From: Primulina eburnea
Taxonomy: Eukaryota; Streptophyta; Magnoliopsida; Lamiales; Gesneriaceae
Assembly (NCBI RefSeq): GCF_022965805.1
Contig: NC_133110.1
Coordinates: 27,896,668 to 27,960,667, forward strand
Direction of reading: 5' to 3'
Length of the DNA stretch: 64,000 nt
Position numbers and translations under genes: made by a program. This document shows, piece by piece, positions 51,827 through 63,888 of the stretch; position 1 is the first letter of the stretch; the number at the start of each line of letters is the position of its first letter. The notes below the pieces were generated by a model. That model made no database searches. It was not told where the DNA came from and saw only the letters and a list, made by a program, of their open reading frames with translations.

Positions 51827-53627
51827 TGTAATGCCCGAGATTTTATATCATGTTAATCTGCGATTATTGATTTTAATTGATATGATTATGAAGGATCGCT
51901 CCGAGACACGGTTTGAGATAACGTGCGATATGGAATGTGCGAGGACAGAACACCTCGCGCATATGCGCGGCAATAATGCGCGCATGTGCGCGAGGCAGGC
52001 AGAGGACCTCGCGCATATGCGCGATGTGAGTGCGCTCATATGCGCGAGTCATACAGGAGAAGGACGCGCATGTGCACGAGCTGCCGAGAAGGAAAATGCC
52101 GAGACAGAATGTCTCGCGCATATGCGCCGAGGAGGGTCGCGCATATGTGCGAGACGTGTTGGGCAAAGATGAAGCCATTTGCCCCTTAACATGCAAGATT
52201 TATATATATTCTCTTTCATTTCAGTTTCCATATACGAAAATTAGAAGAAAGAAGCATCGAAGAAGCTCTGAAAATCTTTACGCCTTTGCAATTCATAGAA
52301 TTGATATTTACGAAAGATCCGCCTGTCAGAATTTCAATCCGACTTCAGTACTGTGTTCCTATCGACAAGTACTTCAACTGGACGTAAGTTTTACTACGTT
52401 TTGATATGATTTGAAATTATGTTATTGTCAGAATCGGATATGATTCATATATGGTGTTCTTGACATAGTAGACATTGTATAATCGAAACCGGATTGAAGA
52501 ACGGATACCATATGAAATTGTTATGATTTTCAGAATGGATTTGATGAGATTTGATACCAGATTGTATTTTTATCGATTATGAGATGTTGGGATTGATATC
52601 TTATTGATATTGTGTTGCTGGGTATATTGATATTGTGCAGTTATGCCGTTGAAACAGAATTTGATTTAGTTCTGATTATATCCAGTATTGATTTGAGTGG
52701 TATATTGATATGATACCCTCGATATTTTCATTGCCAGATTGATATTAACAGGCTTTGAATCTGAGATTTCGACAGAGTCAAATTGATAGAAAGAAAGGTA
52801 TAAATCAATGTTTTTCGGGAGATCGACTTGAGTCAGATTGGACTCGAGTTTCCCAAAAAAACACATACTTTACTTTATTTCATTGATGGTTGCAATTGAA
52901 TGAGATTGATATGCTTAGTCTATTGATTTATAGCAAAGCGTGTATTGAGTCATGGGCGGAGATGCCTAGTCATTGGCGGATATGCCAAGTCTTTGGCGGA
53001 TATGTCGAGACACTGGATGATTGAATTATATCGATGTTGCTTAGGAGGAGATCGACTCCTATCGCTGAGATTCGATATATGTGCCAATGTTCAGGAACCG
53101 GGATCCCTAGATTAGATATGAGTCGAGTCGGAGAGGACGAGTCACGAGTTTATTTACATTTATATCATTCATGTTTTCAGATTTGATACATGTTAATGAT
53201 AACTGTTATAAGCTTTTATATATGTTTTATATGATTTCATGTTTACGTTATTTATACTGAGATTATATTCTCACCGGAGTTATCTGGCTATTGTCTTGTT
53301 TGTATGTGTGCATGACAACAGGTGGGACAAGATCAGGGTCAGGAAGAGGATGAGAGAAGATCAAGATTAGCGTGGAGATCCGGACTTATAAGTGAATCTA
53401 TTTTATAATCTGACATGTAGTGAAAAAACAGTAGTTTATTATGAATCACTTTTGTACAGACTTGTACCTTAGATCTAGATGTTGATCTTGTAAATGAAAT
53501 AAGATTGATTTCATTTGTTGCGCACTCATGTAATTTTTTTTAAAAAAAATTTATGTCCCACATTACTTAATTGTTACATTGGATCTCAATAATGATTAAG
53601 AAAATGAATTAGGTTCGGGTCCCCACA
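51827..53627 (+). repeat. 5' LTR of the chromodomain-type element
   Basis: Starts TGTAATGCCCGAGATTTTAT and ends GGGTCCCCACA. The palindrome cluster (51953-52154) is followed by TATATATA (52201-52208). Compared with the 3' LTR it lacks about 42 bp of one palindrome arm near 52069 and has a much shorter TA run after the cluster. Confidence 0.95.
51953..52154 (+). promoter_or_regulatory. Paired CGCGCATATGCGCG palindromes upstream of the LTR TATA box
   Basis: Seven copies (intact or mutated) of the self-complementary core GCGCATATGCGC occur in about 200 bp. They are arranged as inverted pairs, for example CTCGCGCATATGCGCG facing CGCGCATGTGCGCGAG across about 9 bases, and TCTCGCGCATATGCGC facing CGCGCATATGCGCGAGA across about 10 bases. 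Each pair could fold into a long GC-rich hairpin, and each half is itself a palindrome. The cluster is CpG-rich in an otherwise AT-rich LTR and ends about 45 bp before the TATA box. Regulatory function is inferred. Confidence 0.65.
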
Positions 53628-53632
53628 GCAGG

Positions 53633-53644
53633 TGGTATCAGAGC
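53633..53644 (+). promoter_or_regulatory. Primer-binding site, initiator tRNA-Met
   Basis: TGGTATCAGAGC, 12 bases complementary to initiator tRNA-Met, lies five bases after the 5' LTR. Confidence 0.9.
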
Positions 53645-53907
53645 TTGTAGGTTCCAGAACTATAGGTTCTTTAGACTGAGATAGAAGCTAGTGAGCGGGG
53701 TAGATTGAGTTTTTCTTCCTTGTTTTTGATTGCTAGCATGTTTTACTGATTTAATACATGTTTACCTGATTATCTGATTTGATTTGGTAACATGTATTAT
53801 TGAGAATGAATCAGAACCGATTCTTGATCAGCAGTAAGATGATCGGAGGGGTACTGAACTGAAACATGTTTGTTGTATTGGATTACTAATCCTTTTGATA
53901 TTCAGAT

Positions 53908-56900
53908 ATGCCTCCTAGAAGAGTCCCAGAACAGGGCAGTACTTCGGCTAAACCGATGGATGTAACAGCAACTCCGATGGAAACGCTACTGAAGAGGTTT
54001 CAGTCGTTCAGACCACCAACCTTGAAAGGAACAGAGACTTCTGTTGACTGTGAGTGTTGGTTAGATGATATTGAAATGATGTTTGATTCCTTGGATTACA
54101 CAGATGAGCGTCGAGTCAGACTGATAGGGCACCAGTTGCATGATGTTGCAAAGAACTGGTGGATCACGACAAAGAGAGCATTTGAGCATCGAGGTACGAA
54201 TATCACTTGAAATGTCTTTAAAACAGAATTCTATCAGAGATTTTTCCCAGTATCGTACAGGAAGGACAAGGGGGCAGAGTTTGCCAATTTGAGACAGGGT
54301 CAGCTGAATATTGAAGAGTACGTGGCCAAGTTCTCTACCTTGCTACGATTTGCTCCGCATGTGGCTGCGAATGATGAAGCGGTTGCTGATCAGTTCATCA
54401 ATGGGTTGAATCCTGAGATTTTTACATTGATGAACACAGGGCGACCGAATAATTTTGCTGATGCCCTGAACCGAGCCAAAGGAGCTGAAGCTGGCCTGAT
54501 TAGGCAGAAAGGAGCTTCGTATGTTCCTCCCGCACCAAGACCACAACAATCACTTCCCAGATTCGAGAGTGGCAGCACCAGTGGTGGAAAGAAATATTTT
54601 CTGAAAGCCAGAGAAAAACAGTTTAAGAAGTCTGGCAGCAGTTCTTCTAGCTCCAGTGGTTCCAAACAGAGCCAGAGTTATACCAGGGCTTATTGCAGGA
54701 CTTGCGGAGGGAGACATCCGACCGAGCAATGCCAAGGCGTGATTGGTAGTTGCCGTATCTGTAGACAGCAGGGACACTTTGCGAGAGTATGTCCACAGAG
54801 GATTTCCCAGGGATCCCAGGGAGTAGAATCAGCTGGAACAGTGGATCAGACTGATAGACGATCATCAGCTGTTCATTCTTTCCAGCCACTACCGACTACT
54901 ACTCCATCACAGCAGAGGCCAGGAGGAAGCCAGACAGTTAGCCAGCCTCCTAGACAGCAGGCCAGAGTATTTGCTTTGACAGAGAAGCAGGCCCAGGAAG
55001 CACCAGACGATGTTGTTGCAGGTAACTGTTCTTTATGTGGTTATCCTGCTTACGTATTGATAGATACGGGTGCTTCACATACATTTATTTCTGAGCGATT
55101 TACTTTGATGCATGATTTTCATGTTGAGTCATATTATCTGCTGTAGTGTCTGTCTCTTCTCCTTTGGGGACATGTTTGATATCCGTGAATTCGGTGAAAC
55201 ATTGTATGCTACAGTATGACGGGCATGAGATTGATTTAGATTGTATTGTACTTGGGTTGTCTGATTTTAACTATATTATCGGTATTGATATGTTGACCAA
55301 GTACAGAGCTACTGTTGATTGTTTCCACAAGATTGTGAGATTCAGACCTGATATGGCTGAGGAATGAAAATTTTACGGTAAGGGTTCTAGATCTAGAATT
55401 CCTTTGATATCTGTGTTATCTATGACTCGATTATTGCAGAAAGGAGCAGAGGGGTTCCTTGTATATTCAGTTGACGTACTAAAATCGAGTCCATCATTGG
55501 CTGATTTGCCAGTGGTGTGTGAGTTTGCTGACATATTCCCAGATGAGATTCCGGGATTGTCTCCGATTCGAGAGATAGACTTCAGCATTGAATTAGTACC
55601 AGGTACAGTTCCGATTTCTAGAGCTCCGTACAGGATGTCACCAATCGAATTGAAAGAGTTAAAAGATCAGTTGGAGGATTTACTGGCCAAGGGATACATC
55701 AGACCGAGTGTTTCTCCTTGGGGTGCTCCAGTGTTATTTGTGAGGAAGAAAGACGGTTCAATGAGACTTTGTATCGACTACCGGCAACTGAACAAGGCGA
55801 CGGTAAAGAACAAATATCCCTTACCTCGTATAGATGATTTATTTGATCAGCTGCAGGGTTATTCGGTATATTCCAAGATCGACCTGAGATCTGGATATCA
55901 TCAGCTGAGAGTTAGAGATTCTGATATCTCGAAGACAACGTTCAGAACCAGGTATGGACATTATGAGTTTATTGTCATGCCATTTGGTTTGACAAACGCT
56001 TCAGCTGTATTTATGGGTCTGATGAACCGTGTGTTTCAGAGGTATCTCGATGATTTCGTGATTATTTTTATTGACGATATTTTGATATATTCGAATAATA
56101 TGATTGATCATGCTGAGCATTTGAGAATTGTGTTGCGAATTTTGAGAGCTGAGAAATTATATGCAAAACTGTCGAAATGTGAATTCTGGTTGAGACATGT
56201 TGTATTTCTGGGTCATATCATATCCGGAGATGGTATATCAGTCGATCCCAGCAAGGTTGAGGCCGTGATTTCTTGGCCGAGACCGACATCAGTGCCAGAG
56301 ATTCGCAGTTTTATGGGTTTGGCAAGATATTATCGTCAATTTATTAAAGATTTCTCGAGCATTGCTAAACCCATCACGCAGTTGACTCAGAAGAATGCAC
56401 CATTAATTTGGTCAGAAGACTGTGAGTCCAGTTTTCTAGAGTTGAAGAAGAGATTGACCAGTGCACCGATACTGACTATTCTCTCAGGTACTGGTGATTT
56501 CGTTGTTTATTGTGATGATTCTCACAGAGGACTGGGTTGTGTTTTGATGCAGCATGGACATGTGATTGCCTATGCTTCGAGACAGTTGAAGCCACATGAG
56601 ACTCGTTATCCAATTCATAATCTTGAATTGGCGGCCATTGTATTTGCACTGAAGATATGGCGACATTACCTTTTCGGTGAGAAGTTTGAAATCTATTCTG
56701 ATCATAAAAGCCTGAAATATTTATTTTCACAGTCTGAATTGAATATGAGACAACGAAGATGGCTTGATTCGCTGAAAGATTTTGATTGTGAAATCAAATA
56801 CTATCCTGGAAAATCCAATGCAGTAGCTGATGCACTGAGTCGAAAGGTATATTCTTTGTCCTTATCGACTATTGGTGTTTCAAATTTGATAGAAGATTGT

Positions 56901-58396
56901 TGTTTGTCTGGATTGGTATTTGAGACAGATTGTAAACCGTTGAGATTATATGTTGTTCAAGTCAAACCAGAGCTGATTTTAAGAATTAAAGTGGCTCAGA
57001 AGTTGATCAGAACATTCAGAACTTGATTGCAATGGTCAGAGCAAGGCATCGATCCGAGTATCAGGTTCCTGACAGTGTACCGTATGTGAATAATCGTCTT
57101 GTTATGCCAGATGTTTCAGAGTTGAAACGACAGATATTGTCAGAAGTGCATAGCAGTCGATTCAGTATTCATCCTGGTGGTAGAAAAATGTATAATGATT
57201 TGAAAAGACAGTTCTGGTGGAAACAGATGAAAGCTGACATTGCTGAATTTGTATCCAGATGCCTGAATTGCCAACAGGTAAAAGCCGAAAGAAAGAGACC
57301 CGGAGGGTTGTTACAGAGCTTGTCGATTCCTGAATAGAAATGGGATCACATTTCCATGGATTTTGTGACGAAACTACCGAGATCCTCCCGAGGTTGCGAT
57401 GCGATTTGGGTCGTGATTGACAGATTGACCAAATCCGTATGCTTTATTCCGTACAAGATGACGTACAAACATGACCAGATGGCAGAAATTTATGTCAGAG
57501 AAGTGGTCAGATTGCACGGAGTGCCGAAGTCGATTGTTTCAGACCGTGATCCTCAGTTTACATCGCACTTCTGGCAGAGTTTACAGCAGGCTCTAGGTAC
57601 GAAGTTACATCTCAGTACCGCATATCATCCACAGACCGACGGACAGTCAGAGCGGACTATCCAGACACTGGAAGATATGCTTAGAGCTGTAGCGCTTGAT
57701 TTTAGCACTAGTTGGCAGGATTCTTTGCCACTTTGTGAGTTTTCGTACAACAACAACTATCAGACGAGTATTGAGATGGCTCCTTTTGAAGCGTTGTACG
57801 GCAAGAAGTGTAGATCCATTTTGTATTTGGATGATATCTTTGAGGTACCTGAGATTGGACCTGATATGATCAGATATATGACAGAGAAAGTGAAGCTGAT
57901 TCAGAAGAGAATGAGGACAGCTCAGGACAGACAGGCCAAATATGCCAATGTTCGACATAGACCGTTGGTATTTGAAGCCGGAGACAGAGTATTTTTGAAG
58001 ATTTCACCTTTCAGAAGAGTTGTCAGATTTGGCAAGAAAGGGAAGTTTTCTCCACGTTATATTGGGCCATATGAGATTCTCGAGAAGATATAAGATCGTG
58101 CCTATCGACTCGCCTTACCGCCTTCTCTATCTGGAATACATGATGTCTTTCATGTATCATTATTGCGGAAGTATATTCCTGATGTTGCACATATTATTCA
58201 GCCATACTAGGCCGAACTTGACGAGACATTGAGCTATTTCGAAAAGCCGATTCAGATCCTCGATCGTAAAGAAAAGCAGCTCAGAACGAAGACAATTCCG
58301 CTTGTGAAAGTTCAGTGGAGTCGTCATGGCATTGAAAAAGCTACTTGGGAGACTGAATCAGACATGAGACAGAGATTCCCAGAACTATTTCATTGA
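53908..58396 (+). pseudogene. Gag-Pol of the chromodomain-type Ty3/Gypsy element, five stops and two frameshifts
   Basis: Start MPPRRVPEQGSTSAKP at 53908. Gag core 53980-54500, two zinc-binding motifs (CRTCGGRHPTEQC; CRICRQQGHFARVC, about 54694-54790), protease DTGASHTFIS (about 55063), RT with FIDDILIYS (about 56069), RNase H ([15 protein letters not shown]), integrase zinc finger (HSSRFSIHPGG ... CLNCQQ), DDE core (SMDFVTKLPRS; SDRDPQFTSHFW; TDGQSERTIQ) and a chromodomain-like end (VKVQWSRHGIEKATWETE, about 58305-58360). Lesions: stops at 54208, 55365, 57335, 58091 and 58208; frame changes near 55145 and 57000. At 54208, 55365 and 57335 the family consensus residue appears to be Trp, so TGG became TGA or TAG. 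The rest aligns well with active relatives. Confidence 0.92.
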
Positions 58397-58496
58397 TGTG
58401 AGTATTCTTATTTAGCTTATATTCTCCATTCCATATTGCATCTGATTTGATATCTGATTGGATTGCCTGTGATTTCGGGGACGAAATCGGATCTTA

Positions 58497-58512
58497 GGGG
58501 GGGGGGGAGAAA
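58497..58512 (+). promoter_or_regulatory. Polypurine tract
   Basis: A run of eleven or so G followed by AGAAA directly before the 3' LTR; priming site for plus-strand DNA. Confidence 0.9.
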
Positions 58513-58894
58513 TGTACTGCCCGAGATTTTATAACATGTTAATCTGCGAGTATTGATTATGAAGGATCGCTCCGAGACACGATTTGAGATAGCGTGCGAT
58601 ATCGAATGTGCGAGGACTGAACACCTCGCGCATATGCGCGCATATGCGCGAGGCAGGCAGAGGACCTCGCGCATATGCGCGATGTGAGTGCGCGCATATG
58701 CGCGAGTCATACAGGAAGCCAAGTGCAATTCCAGAGAACCTCGCGCATATGCGCGGAAGAAGGGCGCGCATATGCGCGAGCTGCTAAGAAGGAAAATGCC
58801 GAGACAAAATGTCTCGCGCATATGCGCCGAGGAGGGTCGCGCATATGCGCGAGACGTGTGGGCAAAGATGAAGCCATTTGCCCCTTAACATGCA

Positions 58895-58938
<44 letters not shown>

Positions 58939-60345
58939 TCTTTCATTTCAGTTCTCATATACGAAAATCAGAAGAAAGAAGCATCGAAGAAGCTCTGAAA
59001 ATCCTTACGCCTTTGCAATTCATAGAATTGAGATTTACGAAAGATCCGCCTGTCAGAATTTCAATCCGACTTCAGTACTGTGTTCCTATCGACAAGGACT
59101 TCAACTGGACGTAAGTTTTACTACGTTTTGTTACGATTTGAAATTAAGTTATTGTCAGAATCGGATATGATTCATATATGGTGTTCTTGACATAGTAGAC
59201 ATCGTATAATCGAAACCGGATTGAAGAACGGATACCATATGAAATTGTTATGATTTTCAGAATGGATTTGACTGAGATTTGATACCAGATTGTATTTTTA
59301 TCGATTATGAGATGTTGGGATTGATATCTTATTAATATTGTGTTGCTGGGTATATTGATATTGTGCAGTCATGCCGTTGAAACAGAATTTGATTTAGTTC
59401 TGATTATATCCAGTATTGATTTGAGTGGCATATTGATATGATACCCTCGATATTTTCATTGCCAGATTGATATTAACAGGCTTTGAATCTGAGATTTCGA
59501 CAGAGTCAAATTGACAGAAAGAAAGGTATAAATCAATGTTATCCGGGAGATCGACTTGAGTCAGATTGGACTCGAGTTTCCCAAAAAACCACATACTTTA
59601 CTTTATTGCATTGATGGTTGCAATTGAATGAGATTGATATGCTTAGTCTATTGATTTATAGTAAAGCGTGTATTGAGTCATGGGCGGAGATGCCTAGTCA
59701 TTGGCGGATATGCCAAGTCTTTGGCGGATATGCCGAGACACTAGATGATTGAATTATATCGATGTTGCTTAGGAGGAGATCGACTCCTATCGCTGAGATT
59801 CGATATATGTGCCAATGTCCAGGAACCGGGATCCCTAGATTAGAGATGAGTCGAGTCGGAGATGACGAGTTATTTACAATTTTATATCATTCATGTTTTC
59901 AGATTTGATACATGTTAATGATAAGTGTTATATGCTTTTATATATGTTTTATATGATTGCATGTTTACATTATTTATACTTGGATTATATTCTCACCAGA
60001 GTTATCCGGCTGTTGTCTTGTTTGTATGTGTGCATGACAACATGTGGGACATGATCAGGGTCAGGAAGAGGATGAGAGAAGATCAAGATTAGCGTGGAGA
60101 TCCGGACCTAGAAGTGAATCTGTTTTATCACCTGACATGTAGTGAAAAAACAGTAGTTTATTATGAATCACTTTTGTACAGACTTGTACCTTAGATCTAG
60201 ATGTTGATCTTGTAAATGAAATAAGATTGATTTCATTTGTTGCGCACTCATGTAATTTAAATTTTTTTTTATGTACAACATTACTTAATTGTTACATTGG
60301 ATCTCAATAATGATTAAGAAAATGAATTAGGTTCGGGTCCCCACA
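58513..60345 (+). repeat. 3' LTR of the chromodomain-type element
   Basis: Starts TGTACTGCCCGAG (one change from the 5' LTR start) and ends GGGTCCCCACA. The palindrome cluster at 58624-58854 keeps one full pair that the 5' LTR has lost, but has lost the loop of the first pair (CGCGCATATGCGCGCATATG). The TATA region has expanded into a TA microsatellite (about 58898-58936). Otherwise the LTRs differ by scattered substitutions and small indels. Confidence 0.95.
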
Positions 60346-60350
60346 CCTCG

Positions 60351-61257
60351 ACTAATTTTCCAATTCGTTTTAAAACTTAAATGTACGTCTCGGCTTTAAC
60401 CCGAATCGACTCGAAATTTAACCAAACTTGAACCATAGCTTATTAACACATAACCATATCCTAGGCAACCCAAATCAAGTAAATTAAAACCCTTGAACAA
60501 GCCTAGAATCTTGCTGGAAAATTCTGTTCATTTTTGAAAACCCTAACTTGAACAAACCCTCAATCCTTTCGACCCTAGCCCATGGCCAACCCAACTAGAC
60601 CCTAGCTGACCATCTTAGGACCATGAATGGACACTAGGGACGTTGCTGGAGCACCCATAATGCGCCATGCACGAGGGCGAGCAGTGCGATCCAAGCACAC
60701 CCGCACAAGCTAGATCGAGCCCCTAGTCGTGCGCCTTCCCATCCTCGACCCTCCATCTGTCCTTGGACCACCATGGCTCGTTGCGGCTAGGATCCTCACA
60801 AGCCCAGCCCCTAGCCTGGATATCCGCTGCACAACAACTATTCTATTTTCTTTACAAAAATCGTGCCCTAGCCTTGTGAACCCAATTTTCGTTCAGCCTC
60901 TATTCCCTAACGTACAGCCCTTATGCAGCCTTATCTATGCTCCTAAACCCTCTGAATATCATCCCTTCTAATATCCCTACCTTGGCAGCCCCTTTGTACA
61001 TGAATTTAAAAGCATGAAAATTAAAGTTTTAACATATACAAGCAATAAAAACAAAAATATATAAGAGGAGATCATGTTTTTCATGCAATCATGTATAACA
61101 CACACATTATGGTATGAACGATGAGTGAAGGAAGATTAAGACGTGCCTTTGTGTATTTCACGGACAAAAAACAATTTGCGATGCGAAGAACATTGACGGA
61201 GATGGATGATAACTTGCTGCGTTTTTCCCTCAAAATTCACGTGAGAGCCCTTGCAAT
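60351..61257 (-). mobile_element. Older LTR-like sequence, right part
   Basis: Continues 50640-51826 after the inserted element. No open frame with recognisable motifs; the GC-richer patch 60590-60800 looks like the transcribed part of an LTR on the minus strand. It is cut again by the MITE at 61258 and resumes at 63889. Confidence 0.4.
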
Positions 61258-61999
61258 CATGGGCGGAGCTTCTTCAGGCCCAGTGTGGGCTGTTGCCCAC
61301 ACTGGGCTAAAAAAAAAAAGCAAACCAATCCAAGATTCCAACGATACCGGGAAAAAATTCAACATGCCCCAGCCATAACAACAGTTCTGACAGTCAGCCA
61401 CCCGTGGATCATTGCAATTTAAGGTGGAACAGTGCAGTATGAGGCCAAGAAGTCCAAGCAGCACAAGGAAACTCAGAAACCCTGATTGCATGTTTACAGC
61501 ATAAACTTCATTAATATTATCACACTTTATTTAGACAAAAAATAGCCAGCCATCTGCATTTTATTAAATATTGAAAGAAAAGTTTGAACTCTAATAAAAG
61601 GTGATCAACATACAACAAATTTATTAAACAAAGTCTAGAAAAATGAATGATGATTGGATGAATGATAGTCTCATTGTCTATGTAGAGAAAGATATATTTC
61701 TGATCGTAAATAATGAATCTATTGTACGAATGTTTCAAAATATGAAGACGCAAAAAAAAAACAATTATAATGTAGTTATTTTGTGATGCTTTATGATTAA
61801 AAGTGTTTTTTTGTTTTATTAATTATAGTATACCGTAGCCTACACTGAATCAAAATTCTAGCTCCGCCCCTTGTAATGCCCGGAAATTTAATCCTAGTAA
61901 TCGGTAATTATTGATTTATAATTTGATATGATTACGAAAGGATTAATCGGGACACGAAATAAAATTATATTTGAAGGGTGCAATTGTTGGACAGAAACA

Positions 62000-62246
62000 T
62001 TGGCGCCCGAGCGGTAAGAAATGACCGCTCGAGCGCCAAAGTCCCATAGGAACACATCTTGGACAGAAGAAGTGGCGCCCGGGCGGTAGTTTTTGACCGC
62101 CCGAGCGCCAATGTGTAATCCGAAAGGAATCGGACAGAAACTGCCGCGCTCGAGCGGTAGTTTATTACCGCTCGAGCGCCAGCCGAGATTCAAGAAATGT
62201 GACACGTTGCTGAAACATGCAACGTAAGTATATATATACATATATA
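62000..62246 (+). promoter_or_regulatory. Three GCGCTCGAGCGG hairpins and TATA box of the solo LTR
   Basis: Three inverted pairs: TTGGCGCCCGAGCGGT facing ACCGCTCGAGCGCCAA (62000-62039, ends approximate), TGGCGCCCGGGCGGT facing ACCGCCCGAGCGCCA (about 62073-62110), and GCGCTCGAGCGGTA facing TACCGCTCGAGCGC (about 62146-62180). Loops are about 8 bases. A TATA stretch follows at 62229-62246. The hairpin arms are much better preserved than in the LTR at 486, suggesting a younger copy. Confidence 0.65.
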
Positions 62247-63094
62247 CGTTTGTTCTTTGATAAGAAAACAAAGAAGGAATCGAGAAAAGGGTCAGGGGAA
62301 AAGAGTGAAAAATCCTTACGCCTTTTATGAGGAATCCGTCCATCTGAATTGTAATCTGACTTCGGTACCGAGTTCCTAGCGACGTAGCTACAACTTGACG
62401 TAAGTTTTGCTACGTTTTGACATGCTTTGAAATTATGCTATTGTCAGAATTGAATGGAACTCATATATGTCGTTCTTGACATAGTAGACATCATAGAATC
62501 GAAGTCAGATTAAGAAACGGACTGATTATGGAATTGTTATGAATTTTTAGGGTATATTGATTTATACCGGACAGATTTGGATTATGAATCGATTACAGTT
62601 TATATTGGATATGGGTTATAGATTGTAATTGATAGATGTTGAGATGGTATTGACGGGAATAGTGAAATGATACTGTTATGCCGTTGATTTTGAATTAAAT
62701 TCAGATTGATCAGATTGTTATCGATTTGGGAGGTATATTGATATGAGATTATTGATATTGTGATTACCAGACAGACTGTGAATTCAGGACTTTGACTGAG
62801 CAGGAAACCGAGACTGCAACGAAAGGTATAAGTCAATGTGGTATTGGGAGATGGACTTGAGTCGGTTTAGACTTGGGTTTCCCTAAATCACATACTTTAT
62901 TTTATTGCATGGATATTTGCATTACATTGATTAATGTACTTGTTCTCTTGTATTTAGATGACAGGTATTAGACAAGTTATCTTGTGACAGAAGTGCCGGA
63001 TAGTGGTGGTATCGCCACGGCACATTGCACTATGTCTCAAGATAGGATGCTAGCGATAGAGCTACAGTCCTTGACGGTTAGGTTAGGACACTGG

Positions 63095-63365
63095 ATGTTT
63101 GGTTATATCGAGTAATGGAATATATTACGGAATTCGATATAGGAACACCATATTTGGTTATATCGAGTAAAGGGTATTGGAATTCTTCTATTACGGAATT
63201 CGATATAGGAATACCAGGGCACTGGTTATATCGAGTAATAGAAGAGTAAAGGGTATTGGAATTCTTCTATTACGGAATTCGATATGGGAATACCAGGGCA
63301 CTGGTTATATCGAATAATAGAGATTATGGTTCCATCCTTTACGGAATTCGATATAGGAATACCAC
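63095..63365 (+). repeat. Tandem units inside the solo LTR
   Basis: Four imperfect units with GGTTATATCGAGTAA and ACGGAATTCGATATAGGAA; the copy at 486-2714 has three, so one unit was gained or lost. Confidence 0.75.
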
Positions 63366-63888
63366 ATCTGGAAACCGGGATCCCTAGACTAGGATTGAGT
63401 CTAGTCTGAATTATGAGTAATGTCGACAGTTTTACTTGATAGTGTTTATGTTTCAGATTTTGATACATATTCATGTTACCTGATTACATGCTTTATATTG
63501 TTTATATGATTGCATGTTTCATTGATTTATACTGGGAATTATATTCTCACCGGTATATCCGGCTGTTGTCTTGTCTGTATGTGTACTTGACAACAGGTGG
63601 GACAGGTCCAAGGTCGAGGAGATGAAGAGCTAGATCGTGATTAGAGTGGTGGCACCGGACTTGGACTAGATGTAGGGTTAAACACTTGACTTTAGTTTAA
63701 ACCCTAGTTTGAATAAATGTTGAAATACAGGATTTGTATTTTATATACTGATATGTATATATGTTGTATGTCACTACGTTCCGCATTTAAAAAAAAAAAT
63801 TTAGACCCTGTTTTAATTGATTAATTAGTCCCAATGATGATTAAGAACTTGATTAGCGTCCGGGTCCCCACACCCCTGCTTGCAATTT

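Larger units (their letters stand above)
51827..60345 (+). mobile_element. Full-length chromodomain-type Ty3/Gypsy retrotransposon (8.5 kb), mutated
   Basis: Both LTRs are present (51827-53627, 1801 bp; 58513-60345, 1833 bp), flanked by the 5-bp duplication CCTCG (51822-51826 and 60346-60350). A tRNA-Met primer-binding site lies at 53633-53644 and a polypurine tract at 58497-58512. The gag-pol order protease-RT-RNase H-integrase with a C-terminal chromodomain-like end indicates a chromovirus, Tekay/Del-like by LTR length. Several stops and two frameshifts make it non-autonomous. Confidence 0.95.
61872..63874 (+). mobile_element. Solo LTR related to 486-2714 (2003 bp)
   Basis: Starts TGTAATGCCCGGAAATT and ends GGGTCCCCACA, flanked by CCCCT (61867-61871 and 63875-63879). 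It shares with the LTR at 486 the 63000-63400 tandem units (GGTTATATCGAGTAA) and the phrase GATAGTGGTGGTATCGCCAC. It lacks coding sequence. It lies inside the right end of a MITE. Confidence 0.92.
61258..63880. mobile_element. hAT-type MITE (about 615 bp), split by a solo LTR
   Basis: Flanked by the 8-bp duplication CTTGCAAT (61250-61257 and 63881-63888). Terminal inverted repeats are CATGGGCGGAGCT (left) and AGCTCCGCCCCTG (right), 12 of 13 bases complementary, starting with CA as in hAT elements. The right terminal repeat is interrupted after CCCCT by the solo LTR 61872-63874. The body is AT-rich with an internal palindrome AGCCCAGTGTGGGC-like (61279-61307) and no transposase. Confidence 0.85.

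Noticed and set aside
51831..52404. Arginine- and methionine-rich reading frames on both strands through the LTR palindromes
   Set aside because: They are translations of the GCGCATATGCGC repeats in several frames, are not conserved between the two LTRs, and lie in a promoter region.
61121..61491. Frames of about 85 codons on both strands across the left end of the hAT-type MITE
   Set aside because: They cross the MITE edge and its internal palindrome, so they combine unrelated sequences.
62000..62181. LTR hairpins considered as microRNA precursors
   Set aside because: Arms are only about 16 bp with palindromic halves and occur as several similar tandem hairpins; nothing shows processing.
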